48,380 nt of DNA from Parabacteroides hominis (lineage in GTDB: Bacteria; Bacteroidota; Bacteroidia; Bacteroidales; Tannerellaceae), in NCBI RefSeq assembly GCF_014287585.1, contig NZ_JACOOJ010000041.1:1-48380 (forward strand), in the 5' to 3' direction. Numbering within the stretch: the stretch's first letter is position 1; each line of letters opens with the position of its first letter. Positions 32,911 through 41,769 of this stretch are shown piece by piece. The translations under genes were made by a program, and so were the position numbers. The notes below the pieces were generated by a model. That model saw only the letters and a program-made list of their open reading frames with translations, had not been told where the DNA came from and made no database searches.

Positions 32911-34656
32911 TTATTTATCTTTCACCTTGCTCCAGGTATCTTTCAGGGATACTGTGCGGTTGAAAACTAATTTGTCGGCTGTAGAATCTTTATCTACATT
33001 GAAATAGCCGATACGTTGGAACTGCAGGTAGTCGAGCGGCTTGGCGTCTGCCAGGAACTTTTCGACGTAGCAATTTGTCAACACTTTCAGGGAGTCAGGG
33101 TTGATGATTTCTTTCATCGCTTCCAAAGGCGAACAGTTCTTTGCTTCGCGGATAGCCGCCATCTCATCGCGCGGGTTCTCGGCTTTCCACAGGCGGTCGT
33201 ACAGGCGTACTTCTGCCGGCAGGCAGTGTGCGCAACTCAACCAGTGGAGCGTACCTTTGACTTTCCGGTTGCTGTCGGGCATGCCGCTCTTGGTGTTCGG
33301 GTCATATTCGCAATAGATTTCTGTGATCTCGCCGTTCTTGTCTTGATTGCACCCCGTGCATTTCACGATATATGCATTTTTCAGGCGTACTTCCTGACCT
33401 GGCGTCATACGGAAGAACTTTTTCGGAGCGTCTATCATGAAGTCTTCCCGTTCGATCCACAACTCACGGCTGAATTCGATCGTATGGCTGCCTGCCGACG
33501 GATCTTCCGGATTGTTGATCGCCTCCATCTCTTCCACCTGTCCTTCAGGATAGTTGGTGATGACGAGCTTGACCGGGTTCAGCACGGCCGATACACGGGT
33601 TGCGCGGGTGTTGAGGTCTTCGCGGACGGCACTTTCTAACAGCGCAAATTCGTTCAGCGCGTCGTAGGTGGTGTAGCCGATCTTGTCGATGAACTTATGG
33701 ATCGCTTCCGGTGAATAGCCGCGACGGCGGAAACCGCAGATTGTCGGCATGCGCGGATCGTCCCAGTCATGCACCAAGCCTTCTTTGACGAGGATCAGCA
33801 GGTTACGCTTGCTCATCAGCGTGTAGCTCAGGTTCAGTTTGTTGAACTCTGTCTGGCGCGGACGGTTGTCGTCGAGATCCTTACCCTCTTTCAGCCAGTC
33901 GATGAACAGGTCGTACAAGGGACGGTGCACGACAAACTCAAGCGTACACAGCGAATGAGTGACACCTTCGAAGAAGTCGCTCTGCCCGTGTGCAAAGTCG
34001 TACATCGGGTATGCTTTCCACTTGTCACCGGTACGGTGGTGCGGAGTCTTGACGATGCGGTAGATGATCGGGTCGCGGAAGTGCATGTTCGGGTTTGCCA
34101 TGTCGATCTTGGCACGCAAAACCATCGAACCTTCTTCCAGTTCGCCGCTGTTCATCTTGTGGAACAGCTCCAGGTTTTCTTCGACCGGGCGGTCACGATA
34201 GGGGCTGTTTGTGCCCGGCTGTGTCGGCGTCCCTTTCTGGGAAGCGATCTGTTCGGACGTCTGCTCGTCGATGTATGCTTTTCCTTCCTTGATCAACTGG
34301 ATGGCGAAGTCCCAGAGTTGCTGGAAGTAGTCGGATGCGTAGTAAATATTATCCCAGTGGTAACCCAGCCATTCGATGTCTTCTTTGATGGCGTCCACAT
34401 ATTCCAGGTCTTCTTTTACCGGGTTGGTATCGTCGAAGCGCAGGTTGCAAACGCCCCCATATTTTTGGGCAATGCCGAAATCCAGGCAGATAGCTTTGGC
34501 ATGCCCGATATGCAGGTATCCGTTGGGTTCGGGTGGAAAACGGGTCTGCACACGCCCCTTGTTTTTACCTTCCGCCAAATCTTTTTCCACCATTGCTTCG
34601 ATGAAATTCAAGCTTTTTTTGCTTTCTTCCGGTTCGTTTGTTTTGATATCGCTCAT
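32911..34656 (-). CDS. glnS: Glutaminyl-tRNA synthetase
   Basis: 581 aa. Class I enzyme that charges tRNA-Gln with glutamine in the cytoplasm. The HIGH box is in RFPPEPNGYLHIGHAKAICL near residue 40, and the MSKR (KMSKS-equivalent) box in SYTLMSKRNLLILVKEG near 270. RFDDTNPVKEDLEYVDAI and DDPRMPTICGFRRRGYSPEA are typical of GlnRS rather than GluRS. The C-terminal anticodon-binding beta-barrels cover about 340-560, with four cysteines (CTGC and CAHC) that could bind zinc. The ATG at 34656 is chosen because the -7 box at 34690-34697 excludes the upstream start. It is the first gene of a three-gene operon with the TPR and DUF368 genes. Confidence 0.95.
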   Translation of the reverse strand: MSDIKTNEPEESKKSLNFIEAMVEKDLAEGKNKGRVQTRFPPEPNGYLHIGHAKAICLDFGIAQKYGGVCNLRFDDTNPVKEDLEYVDAIKEDIEWLGYHWDNIYYASDYFQQLWDFAIQLIKEGKAYIDEQTSEQIASQKGTPTQPGTNSPYRDRPVEENLELFHKMNSGELEEGSMVLRAKIDMANPNMHFRDPIIYRIVKTPHHRTGDKWKAYPMYDFAHGQSDFFEGVTHSLCTLEFVVHRPLYDLFIDWLKEGKDLDDNRPRQTEFNKLNLSYTLMSKRNLLILVKEGLVHDWDDPRMPTICGFRRRGYSPEAIHKFIDKIGYTTYDALNEFALLESAVREDLNTRATRVSAVLNPVKLVITNYPEGQVEEMEAINNPEDPSAGSHTIEFSRELWIEREDFMIDAPKKFFRMTPGQEVRLKNAYIVKCTGCNQDKNGEITEIYCEYDPNTKSGMPDSNRKVKGTLHWLSCAHCLPAEVRLYDRLWKAENPRDEMAAIREAKNCSPLEAMKEIINPDSLKVLTNCYVEKFLADAKPLDYLQFQRIGYFNVDKDSTADKLVFNRTVSLKDTWSKVKDK

Positions 34657-34689
34657 TTTTGTAGTTGGATGTTTTCTGTTCAAAGTCTG

Positions 34690-34697
34690 CAAAGATA
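34690..34697 (-). promoter_or_regulatory. -7 box for glnS
   Basis: TATCTTTG on the minus strand lies about 33 bases upstream of the chosen glnS ATG and overlaps the alternative start at 34692. Confidence 0.6.
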
Positions 34698-34756
34698 GTA
34701 AAATGCAGGCCGGAATGCAACTGTTTTCAGTATTTTCTTTTGTCGGGGTTATTGCA

Positions 34757-36010
34757 TTAAATTAGGCTTATCAGAAGTGCGACGTTTAAGAAGGTCACAA
34801 GTGCCCCTAAAGTGACTAAAATGATCGTTGTGGATCGTGAATTCACAAATTTGCCCATCACTTTTTTACTGGATGTCAGATAAACTTGTGTGAAAACGGT
34901 GACAGGTAACTGTACGCTCAGCAACATTTGCGAGTAAATTAAGCCTTTGAACGGATCGCCTACGACAAAAATAATGAGTAAAGCGGGGATAAATGACAAC
35001 AAGACTCCTAATTTGGAGTGAAGGTCTTTGTGGTTGTATGCTTCACCATAGAACCCAGCAAAGATGGAGGCTCCGGCTATTCCGGAGGTGATCGTGGAGG
35101 AAATGCCTGCCAGCAGGAGCGCACCGGCGAATATGACGCCTGCATTGTTTCCGACCAGCGGGACTAATAGTTGTTGTGCTTGGTCCAGCTCGTCTACCGC
35201 AATATTCTGTTTGAAGAAGGTGGCGGCTGCCAGTATGATCATGGCCGAGTTGATCGCCCAGCCGATAACCATAGACAGGAGCGTGTCGTAGAACTCATAT
35301 TTCAATTGCTTTTTGATCACCGGCTCGTCTTCGAGGTTCCATTCTCGGCTCTGTATGACTTCCGAGTGGAGAAACAGGTTGTGGGGCATGACAACGGCTC
35401 CTAACACGCTCATGATGATCAGCATGGAGTTTTCCGGGAAAGTCGGTTTGATCCATCCTTCGATGGCAGTTCCCCACTGCACGTCCACGAGTGCCAGTTC
35501 ATAGAGGAAAGAGAGGCCGATGATCGAAACGAACATGATGATCCAGCGTTCTATCTTGCTGTATGTATTGGTAAACAGCATTCCGAGACAGACAACCGTC
35601 ACGATGACGGCTCCGACTTTGATCGGCATCCCGAACAGCATCCGGAGAGCGATGGCGCCTCCCAACACCTCGGCAAGCGAGGTCGAAATGCTGGCCAGCA
35701 TGGCGGAGATCAGGATAGGGCGGCTCAGGGCGCGGGGCATGTATTTGTTGGTTGCCTCCGAAAGACAAAGTCCGGTTACGATCCCTAAGTGGGCAACGTT
35801 GTGCTGGATGATAATCAACATGATGGAAGAAAAGGTGACGACCCAGAGCAGGGCATAACCGAATTCGGAACCGGCAGCCAGATTGGTAGCCCAGTTTCCC
35901 GGATCGATGAAGCCTACGGTTACAAGTAATCCCGGTCCGATATATTTCAGCAGATCCAGAGCGCCGGCACTCGGACGGTGGTTGATTTTGAGTTTGTCTA
36001 ATATATTCAT
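34757..36010 (-). CDS. Nramp-family divalent metal transporter (MntH-like)
   Basis: 417 aa inner-membrane protein with 11 predicted helices. The Nramp metal-binding motif in helix 1 is present as IDPGNWATNLAAGSEFG (Asp-Pro-Gly-Asn, about residues 36-52). The second metal-site helix reads GAVVMPHNLFLHSEVIQSR near 205 (Met-Pro-His in place of the usual Ala/Met-x-Pro-His). It imports Mn2+ or Fe2+ with protons; which one is unknown. It has its own -7 box at 36041-36048. It stands between glnS and the histidine kinase gene, with all three on the minus strand. Confidence 0.9.
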   Translation of the reverse strand: MNILDKLKINHRPSAGALDLLKYIGPGLLVTVGFIDPGNWATNLAAGSEFGYALLWVVTFSSIMLIIIQHNVAHLGIVTGLCLSEATNKYMPRALSRPILISAMLASISTSLAEVLGGAIALRMLFGMPIKVGAVIVTVVCLGMLFTNTYSKIERWIIMFVSIIGLSFLYELALVDVQWGTAIEGWIKPTFPENSMLIIMSVLGAVVMPHNLFLHSEVIQSREWNLEDEPVIKKQLKYEFYDTLLSMVIGWAINSAMIILAAATFFKQNIAVDELDQAQQLLVPLVGNNAGVIFAGALLLAGISSTITSGIAGASIFAGFYGEAYNHKDLHSKLGVLLSFIPALLIIFVVGDPFKGLIYSQMLLSVQLPVTVFTQVYLTSSKKVMGKFVNSRSTTIILVTLGALVTFLNVALLISLI

Positions 36011-36040
36011 ATTAATAGTTTATGTTATTGTTTATTTGTC

Positions 36041-36048
36041 CAAAGATA
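36041..36048 (-). promoter_or_regulatory. -7 box for the Nramp gene
   Basis: TATCTTTG on the minus strand, about 30 bases before the Nramp ATG. An AT-rich spacer follows toward the histidine kinase gene. Confidence 0.6.
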
Positions 36049-36131
36049 TAAAATATTAGGCGGTAGAAATGTTTATGATAATTGATAATTTTTATCGGCT
36101 GATCTGTTTTATCTTTATAATTGTCAATTTA

Positions 36132-37448
36132 TCAAGGGAATGTCAATACGAATGTCGTCCGTTTGGCTGCCGGCGCACTCTTCAGGGCGATACTGCCTCC
36201 CGAAAGGCGCATGATCTGGCGGGAGATGGAAAGCCCGATACCGCTGCCGCCCTCTTTGGTGGTGAAGAACGGGACGAAAATGTGTTCGGCCTCTTCCTGC
36301 GGGATCACAGGCCCGTTGTTGCTGACCTCGATCAGGACGGCTTCTTCCTCGTTGCAATAGGCATTGACCTCGATCAATCCGTTTTCCTGTTCGCTGCCGA
36401 TCGCTTGCATGGCGTTCTTAAGCAGGTTCAGGACTACTTGCGAGATCAGGTTCTCGTCTGCATAGACGATCAGGTCGGAAGGCTCTACGCTGACAGTGAT
36501 CGTGATGTTGGGGAAATTGGTGTGATGGCGGGCTAACTTCACCATGCGCTCCACGAATTTCTGGACATAGAAGAGCGTAGGTTCCGGTGTCGGGATATGC
36601 GTGAATTTGCGGTAAGACTCAACGAAAGAAATTAAGCTCTTTCCTGTCGTGCTGATTACTTCCAGGCCGTTGCGTATCTCGTCGTCCGCATTCTGATGCA
36701 AGGAGAGAAGCGTGTCGCTGAGGGAAGTGATGGGCGTGACGGAATTCATGATCTCGTGCGTCAGTACGCGCGTCAGGCGTATCCAGGAATCGATTTCCTT
36801 GTCGTCCAACTCGCTGTTGATATCGTTGATAGCCAGGATGCGCACATGTTTCTCCTGCAGCGTCATTTCCGAAACGCGGATCGAAAGGTGCACGTTGCCG
36901 CGTTCGTTGGCAAAGGATATCTGGTGCTTGTCGCCCGGCTGTATGTTTTGTATGATGGTTTTCAGGTTCTCGTCTATGCGGGCAAGCTGGCGCACGTTCG
37001 TGAAAACGGTCAGTCCGAGCAGCCGCAAAGCTTCGTTGTTCGTCTGGTAGATCACGCCGTTGTCATCGAGCACGATGATGCCGGTATTGACGCAGTTCAT
37101 GATCAGCTCGTAGTATTTCTCTTTCTGGACGGCATCCGCCTTGGCCTGGAAAAGAATCTGCGTGATGCGGTTGAGCGATTCGCTGACCAGTTTGTCGTTC
37201 GACGAGCGTCCGCGTGTCGCATACTGGAAAGCATAGTCGCTGTTGTCGATCGCGTCGAACATAAAAGCGACCTTCTGTGCATTTCGCTTATCGGACAACA
37301 GGATAAGCCGGAGGAAAAAGAGCCATGCGGCCAAGATCGGAACAAACCATATCCATTCCTGCCGAAGGGCAAAATAAGTATCGGCTATTGTCAAGAGAAT
37401 GAAAACAGCTATGCGGAGATAAAAATTATGATAGCATCCTTTCAGCAT
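36132..37448 (-). CDS. PAS-containing sensor histidine kinase (NtrY/NtrB-like)
   Basis: 438 aa. Two membrane helices lie in residues 10-50 with almost no periplasmic loop. A PAS-type domain spans about 110-200 (MNCVNTGIIVLDDNGVIYQT). The dimerisation helix carries His231 in RVLTHEIMNSVTPI, the phospho-acceptor. The ATPase domain has the N-box QVVLNLLKNAMQAIG near 325, then VSNNGP and the FFTTKEGGSGIGLSISRQI loop near 390. Lacking a large external sensor, it probably senses an internal or membrane signal. Its ATG shares a base with the stop of the sigma-54 activator gene upstream (37448), so the two are translated together and form a pair. Confidence 0.9.
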   Translation of the reverse strand: MLKGCYHNFYLRIAVFILLTIADTYFALRQEWIWFVPILAAWLFFLRLILLSDKRNAQKVAFMFDAIDNSDYAFQYATRGRSSNDKLVSESLNRITQILFQAKADAVQKEKYYELIMNCVNTGIIVLDDNGVIYQTNNEALRLLGLTVFTNVRQLARIDENLKTIIQNIQPGDKHQISFANERGNVHLSIRVSEMTLQEKHVRILAINDINSELDDKEIDSWIRLTRVLTHEIMNSVTPITSLSDTLLSLHQNADDEIRNGLEVISTTGKSLISFVESYRKFTHIPTPEPTLFYVQKFVERMVKLARHHTNFPNITITVSVEPSDLIVYADENLISQVVLNLLKNAMQAIGSEQENGLIEVNAYCNEEEAVLIEVSNNGPVIPQEEAEHIFVPFFTTKEGGSGIGLSISRQIMRLSGGSIALKSAPAAKRTTFVLTFP

Positions 37449-38803
37449 TACAGTTCGTATCGTTTGATCTTATTATAGAGCGTCTGGCGGGAAATCCCCA
37501 ACTGGCTTGCGACGAGCGACAAATTGCCGCTGTACTTGTCCATTGCATTTTTAATCATATTATACTCCATCTCTTCCAGCGTTGTCGCTTCTTTTACAGC
37601 CGCTTCCTTTTTAGTCCGTGGAAAATCGAAATCGTTGCCGTCCAACACATTCTCTTCGGCAATGATCACGGCTTTCTCGATCGTGTGTTCAAGCTCCCGG
37701 ATATTTCCGAACCAGGGTTGCGCTTTCAGTTTCTCTTTGGCGTCCGGACTGAGGCGCATGGCGGCTTTCCCGTAGATATTGGCATATTTGGAAAGGAATA
37801 TTTCGGTAAGGGGAACAATGTCTTCCGGCCGTTCCCTGAGAGGCGGTATTTCCACATGGATCGTGTTGATACGGTAGAGCAGGTCCTCGCGGAAATCCCC
37901 TTTCTGTACCATTTCCTGCAGATCACGGTTGGTTGCACAAATCAGGCGGATGTTGACCGGGATAGGCGTATTGCTTCCCACACGGACAATGCTGCGGCGT
38001 TGCAGGACAGTCAGCAGTTTAGCCTGCAAATGATAAGAAAGGTTCCCGATCTCGTCAAGGAACAGCGTGCCGTTGTCGGCGACCTCGAATTTTCCCGGAC
38101 GGTCTGCCCGCGCATCGGTAAATGCGCCTTTGACGTGTCCGAACAGCTCGCTTTCGAAAAGTGTTTCCGTGATGGCTCCCATATCGACCGGGACCAATGT
38201 TTCCTTCTTCCGGTTGGAAAGCATATGGATCTCGCGGGCGAGCATCTCCTTGCCGGTCCCGTTCTCGCCGGTCACCAAAATGTTGGCGTCCGTCCGGGCG
38301 ACTTTTTCGATCAGGGAACGGAGTTGCTGCATGGCGTTGCTTTCGCCCCAGAACATTCCGCTCTCTTTGGAAACGACGAGCTTATTGTCTGCGAGCGCAA
38401 TGCCTTTGCGGTTTGCCGTCCGGATATTATAGGCCGTTTTCAATGTTTCCAGCAGCTTGGCGTTATCCCAGGGCTTGACCACGAAATCGGTCGCTCCTTC
38501 CTTGATGCCCCGCACGGCAAGGTCGATATCCGCGTAGGCCGTGAAAAGAACGACCTGTATCGAAGCATCTTCCTTCTTTATTTCCGAAAGCCAGAACAGC
38601 CCTTCGTTGCCGGTATTGATACCGGCACTGAAATTCATGTCCAATAGAACCACATCTATGTTTTCGTCGTGCAGAGTGGCTTTTATTTTATTAGGAGTAG
38701 AGATGGTAATCACCTTCTCGAAGCAAGTGCCTAACAGCATCTGTACGGCGGTGAGGATTCCTTTGTTATCGTCTACAATTAGTATTGTGCCTTGTTTTGT
38801 CAT
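37448..38803 (-). CDS. NtrC-family sigma-54-dependent response regulator
   Basis: 451 aa. The receiver domain has the acidic pair Asp11-Asp12, phospho-acceptor Asp55 (VVLLDMNF), Thr88 and Lys110. The AAA+ sigma-54 activator domain has Walker A GENGTGKE (179-186), the sigma-54 contact loop GAFTDA (226-231, where GAFTGA is the classical form), and Walker B TLFLDEIGN (246-254). The C-terminal Fis-type helix-turn-helix is LVASQLGISRQTLYNKIKRY. The ATG at 38803 is chosen since the receiver starts directly after it. It probably activates the divergent tolC-hlyD promoter at 39092 through the sites at 38999-39036. It is followed, with overlapping stop and start, by its kinase gene. Confidence 0.93.
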   Translation of the reverse strand: MTKQGTILIVDDNKGILTAVQMLLGTCFEKVITISTPNKIKATLHDENIDVVLLDMNFSAGINTGNEGLFWLSEIKKEDASIQVVLFTAYADIDLAVRGIKEGATDFVVKPWDNAKLLETLKTAYNIRTANRKGIALADNKLVVSKESGMFWGESNAMQQLRSLIEKVARTDANILVTGENGTGKEMLAREIHMLSNRKKETLVPVDMGAITETLFESELFGHVKGAFTDARADRPGKFEVADNGTLFLDEIGNLSYHLQAKLLTVLQRRSIVRVGSNTPIPVNIRLICATNRDLQEMVQKGDFREDLLYRINTIHVEIPPLRERPEDIVPLTEIFLSKYANIYGKAAMRLSPDAKEKLKAQPWFGNIRELEHTIEKAVIIAEENVLDGNDFDFPRTKKEAAVKEATTLEEMEYNMIKNAMDKYSGNLSLVASQLGISRQTLYNKIKRYEL

Positions 38804-38900
38804 GTATGGTTTATACGTTTTTAATAAATACCTATAGCATAGTCGTGATTTGTTTCTCCAATGCCTGCTTGATAAAAGCATTTATGTATTTAAGTTTCTG

Positions 38901-38932
38901 CAAATGTAACTACAAAATAGTTGCAATCCAAA
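38901..38932 (-). promoter_or_regulatory. Sigma-ABfr promoter for the two-component operon
   Basis: On the minus strand TTTG (38932-38929), a 20-base spacer and TACATTTG (38908-38901) match the consensus well. The leader would be about 90 nt, up to the ATG at 38803. Confidence 0.65.
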
Positions 38933-38998
38933 AACAGCCGATGGGAATGTATGATCTGTATTGAAAAGTTTCGACTCCTGCCTGAAAACGATTTCCAT

Positions 38999-39036
38999 TG
39001 TCCAATTCTTTTACAGCAGTGTCTAATTTTTTGACA
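38999..39036 (+). promoter_or_regulatory. Two tandem activator sites 21 bp apart
   Basis: TGTCCAATTCTTTTACA (38999-39015) and TGTCTAATTTTTTGACA (39020-39036) match at 14 of 17 positions and start exactly 21 bp apart, that is on the same DNA face. The second is a palindrome (AGTGTC/GACACT). They lie about 80-120 bp upstream of the predicted +1 (39118), as expected for an NtrC-type activator. The neighbouring activator is the obvious candidate to bind. Confidence 0.65.
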
Positions 39037-39091
39037 CTCGGTAAAAAAGTGGGTTTTGTTAATTTGTTGTGATATAATGTTTTGGCTATTT

Positions 39092-39107
39092 TGGCACGTT
39101 CTTTGCT
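39092..39107 (+). promoter_or_regulatory. Sigma-54 -24/-12 promoter for tolC-hlyD
   Basis: TGGCACGTTCTTTGCT has GG at 39093-39094, ten bases and GC at 39105-39106, a near-perfect RpoN promoter. Predicted +1 is near 39118, 17 bases before the tolC-like ATG. Confidence 0.85.
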
Positions 39108-39134
39108 TTTTATCAGGTAGAAAATAATATAGCA

Positions 39135-40469
39135 ATGAAAAAGATCATATTTACAACAGTACTTTCTTTTACCTTAGCTGCCTCGGTAATGGCGCAGGAT
39201 AAAATATGGAGTTTGGACGAGTGTATGCGCTATGCGGTGGAGAATAGCCCGAAGGTGAAGCAGCAGCTTTATGCCAATAATACGTATAAAGCCGAACAGC
39301 AGTCTGCCATAGCCTCTTTTTTACCCTCTATCAGTACGAATGTGGATGCTCAGTATCGGTTTGGACGTTCTGTGGACCCGGAAACGAATACCTATGTAAA
39401 CACTTCCACCTTTAATAACGGTTATGGGGCCTATGCTTCCTTGCCGCTTTTCAGAGGCGGACAGCTGATTAACCAATGGCGGCTGGCAAATGTGAACCGC
39501 CACATGGGCCGAAATGATTTGCAGAAGCAGAAAGATGATTTGGCAATCAGCATTATGGATGCATTTATTACGGTTGTCTATTATCAAGGGTTGGTAAAAA
39601 TGTGTTCCGATAAGTTAGAGGATAGCCAGCGTCTTTTATACAAGACACGTCGCCAGGAAGAGTTAGGTCTGAAAGGAAAAGCAGATGTCGCCCAGATTGA
39701 ATCGCAGGTCGCCGGCGATGATTATAATCTGACGCATCAGCAGAACCTTTATAATACGGCGATGATGACCTTAAAGAATGCGATGAACTATCCTTCGGAT
39801 TTGACGCTCGATGTCGATACGGTCGTTCCTCAGGTGCAGGATATATTGGCCGAGGAATCTGTCAGTGCCATCCAGGATTATGCTATGGCAAACAATCCGA
39901 CCGCTCTGCAAGCAGAGTTCCAGTTGAAGACCAGCCGGATGAATTATCTGATAACAAAAGGCAAATTACTTCCGAGCCTTTCCGTGGAAGCCGGCATCAC
40001 GACCAGTTATTTTGAAAACCTGAAATCGGAAAACGCTCCTACGGCTTTTAAAAACCAGTTTAAGAATAACCGTGGAGAATATATTTATTTTAGTTTTAGT
40101 TTTCCTTTGTTTGACGGCCTCTCACGGATTACCAGTCTGCGCCGTGCCCGCAATAATGTCCGGATCGCTTATGAAAAGCAAACCGAAACACTTCGCCAGT
40201 TGCAGAAAGATGTAGAGCAGGCCGTTCTCGATAGAGAAGGCTATGCTAAAGAAACGATCCAGATGGAGAAAAAAGTAAAAGCCGATGCTTTGGCCTATCA
40301 GGTTACTCTGCGTAAATTTGAGGAAGGATTGATGAGCCCGCTTGATGTACAGACAAACGCGACGACTTTGTTGAACTCAAAGGCTGATCTTCTACAGAGA
40401 CGTTTGCTGTATATGATGAAATGCCGTCAGGTTGATTATTATAAAGGGCAACCGTTGATTGGGAATTAA
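39135..40469 (+). CDS. TolC-family outer-membrane efflux protein
   Basis: 444 aa. A signal peptide ends near VMAQ (residue 21). The mature protein has the two outer-membrane-factor repeats, each with long helices and short beta segments: DECMRYAVENSPKVKQQLYA near 30 and QDYAMANNPTALQAEFQLKT near 250. It would form a trimeric channel through the outer membrane and periplasm. The length fits Bacteroidetes TolC proteins. It is transcribed from the sigma-54 promoter 17 bases upstream of the ATG and is followed by the adaptor gene after 49 bases that hold an AT-rich repeat. The substrate is unknown. Confidence 0.92.
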   Translation: MKKIIFTTVLSFTLAASVMAQDKIWSLDECMRYAVENSPKVKQQLYANNTYKAEQQSAIASFLPSISTNVDAQYRFGRSVDPETNTYVNTSTFNNGYGAYASLPLFRGGQLINQWRLANVNRHMGRNDLQKQKDDLAISIMDAFITVVYYQGLVKMCSDKLEDSQRLLYKTRRQEELGLKGKADVAQIESQVAGDDYNLTHQQNLYNTAMMTLKNAMNYPSDLTLDVDTVVPQVQDILAEESVSAIQDYAMANNPTALQAEFQLKTSRMNYLITKGKLLPSLSVEAGITTSYFENLKSENAPTAFKNQFKNNRGEYIYFSFSFPLFDGLSRITSLRRARNNVRIAYEKQTETLRQLQKDVEQAVLDREGYAKETIQMEKKVKADALAYQVTLRKFEEGLMSPLDVQTNATTLLNSKADLLQRRLLYMMKCRQVDYYKGQPLIGN

Positions 40470-40501
40470 GAATTAAGAATTAAAAATTAAGAGTTGAAAA
40501 A
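40463..40501 (+). repeat. AT-rich AATTAAGAATTAAG repeat between tolC and hlyD
   Basis: Units of AATTAAG/AATTAAA followed by GAGTTGAAAA begin inside the last codons of the tolC-like gene and fill most of the gap to the adaptor gene. Same family as 2922-2956 but in the other orientation. Confidence 0.65.
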
Positions 40502-40518
40502 TAAAAAAATATACAATC

Positions 40519-41769
40519 ATGGATATACAGTTAGAAAAAAAGAAAGGTCTTCAGAAGAAGCATATTCCTTATGTAGCAGGTGGCGCTTTTTTCCTGGTTT
40601 TGGTAGGATGGATCGTTTTCGGTGATCACGCTTCGACATTGAAAGTGGATGCCCGCGGTGTCAATATAGGGAATGTGACGAAAGAACAGTTTAACGATTT
40701 CGTTCGTGTGAATGGTCAGGTTCAACCTATTACGGTTGTGCAGCTCAGTCCTGAAGAAGGCGGTATCGTACAGGAGAAAGTCGTAGAGGAAGGTGCACAG
40801 GTGAAGAAAGGGGATGTGATCATCCGTCTTTCCAACTCAAACCTCGACCTGCAGATTCTGGACGCCGAAGCCCAGTTGGCGGAAAAGCAGAACTTCCTTC
40901 GTAATACGCAGGTGACGATGGAGCAGGACAAGTTGAACAATCAGTTGGAAAAAGCGCAGTTGGATGTCGATATGACGCGCTACCGCCGCGCTTACAACCA
41001 GCAGAAAAAGTTGTATGAGGAAAACCTGATTGCAAAGGAAGAATTCCTGAAAGCAAAAGAAGATTATGAACTGGCAAGTAAGAAATATGACCTGGTCGTG
41101 GAACGTTTGCGTCAGGATTCGATTTCCCGCACGATCCAGATGGACGAAATGGAAACCAGCTTGTTCAATATGCGTAAAAACATTGCTTTGGTGCATGAAC
41201 GCAAGGAGCATTTGAATGTACGTTCGCAGATCGACGGTGAATTGGGGTTGCTGGATGTCGTGCTGGGACAGAATGTGTCGGCCGGACAGAAGATCGGGCA
41301 GATAAACGACTTGTCGGACTATAAGATCGAAGCTCTTATCGACGAACATTATATCGACCGCGTGAAAAAAGGATTGTCCGCGACATTCGAACGCCAAGGG
41401 GCTGACTTTGAATTGAATGTACGCAAAGTCTATCCGGAAGTACGCGACGGCAAGTTCCGTACGGATTTCGTCTTCACCGGCGAACGTCCGGACAATATCC
41501 GCAGCGGACAGACCTATTACATTAACCTCGAACTCGGACAGCCGACGGAAAGCATCATCATCCCGCGCGGAACCTTCTTCCAGAGCACAGGCGGCAGCTG
41601 GATATTCGTTCTTGACAAAGACGGCAAGAAAGCATATCGTCGCAAGATCAAGATCGGTCGCCAGAACCCGCAATATTACGAAGTGATCGACGGTCTCGAA
41701 GCCGGTGAGAAAGTAATCGTTTCCAGCTATGAGAGCTATAAGGACAACGAGGTGCTGGTATTGGAATAA
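40519..41769 (+). CDS. HlyD/MacA-type periplasmic adaptor (membrane fusion protein)
   Basis: 416 aa. One N-terminal membrane helix (about 18-36) anchors the protein in the inner membrane. A lipoyl/biotinyl-like half (PEEGGIVQEKVVEEGAQVKK near 75-95), a coiled-coil hairpin (about 105-235, rich in Glu, Lys and Gln) and a second lipoyl half with a beta-barrel (VLGQNVSAGQKIGQI near 255; YYINLELGQPTESIIIPRGT near 335) follow. This is the adaptor that links an inner-membrane pump to the TolC channel. No ABC or RND pump gene follows; the transcript ends at the terminator at 41871. The pump must be encoded elsewhere or has been lost here. Confidence 0.9.
   Translation: MDIQLEKKKGLQKKHIPYVAGGAFFLVLVGWIVFGDHASTLKVDARGVNIGNVTKEQFNDFVRVNGQVQPITVVQLSPEEGGIVQEKVVEEGAQVKKGDVIIRLSNSNLDLQILDAEAQLAEKQNFLRNTQVTMEQDKLNNQLEKAQLDVDMTRYRRAYNQQKKLYEENLIAKEEFLKAKEDYELASKKYDLVVERLRQDSISRTIQMDEMETSLFNMRKNIALVHERKEHLNVRSQIDGELGLLDVVLGQNVSAGQKIGQINDLSDYKIEALIDEHYIDRVKKGLSATFERQGADFELNVRKVYPEVRDGKFRTDFVFTGERPDNIRSGQTYYINLELGQPTESIIIPRGTFFQSTGGSWIFVLDKDGKKAYRRKIKIGRQNPQYYEVIDGLEAGEKVIVSSYESYKDNEVLVLE

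Noticed and set aside
33769..34698. 309-codon plus-strand frame
   Set aside because: Antisense to glnS, which is unmistakable; no family motif seen.
37685..38647. 320-codon plus-strand frame
   Set aside because: Antisense to the sigma-54 activator gene; no motif, and composed of the complement of conserved codons.
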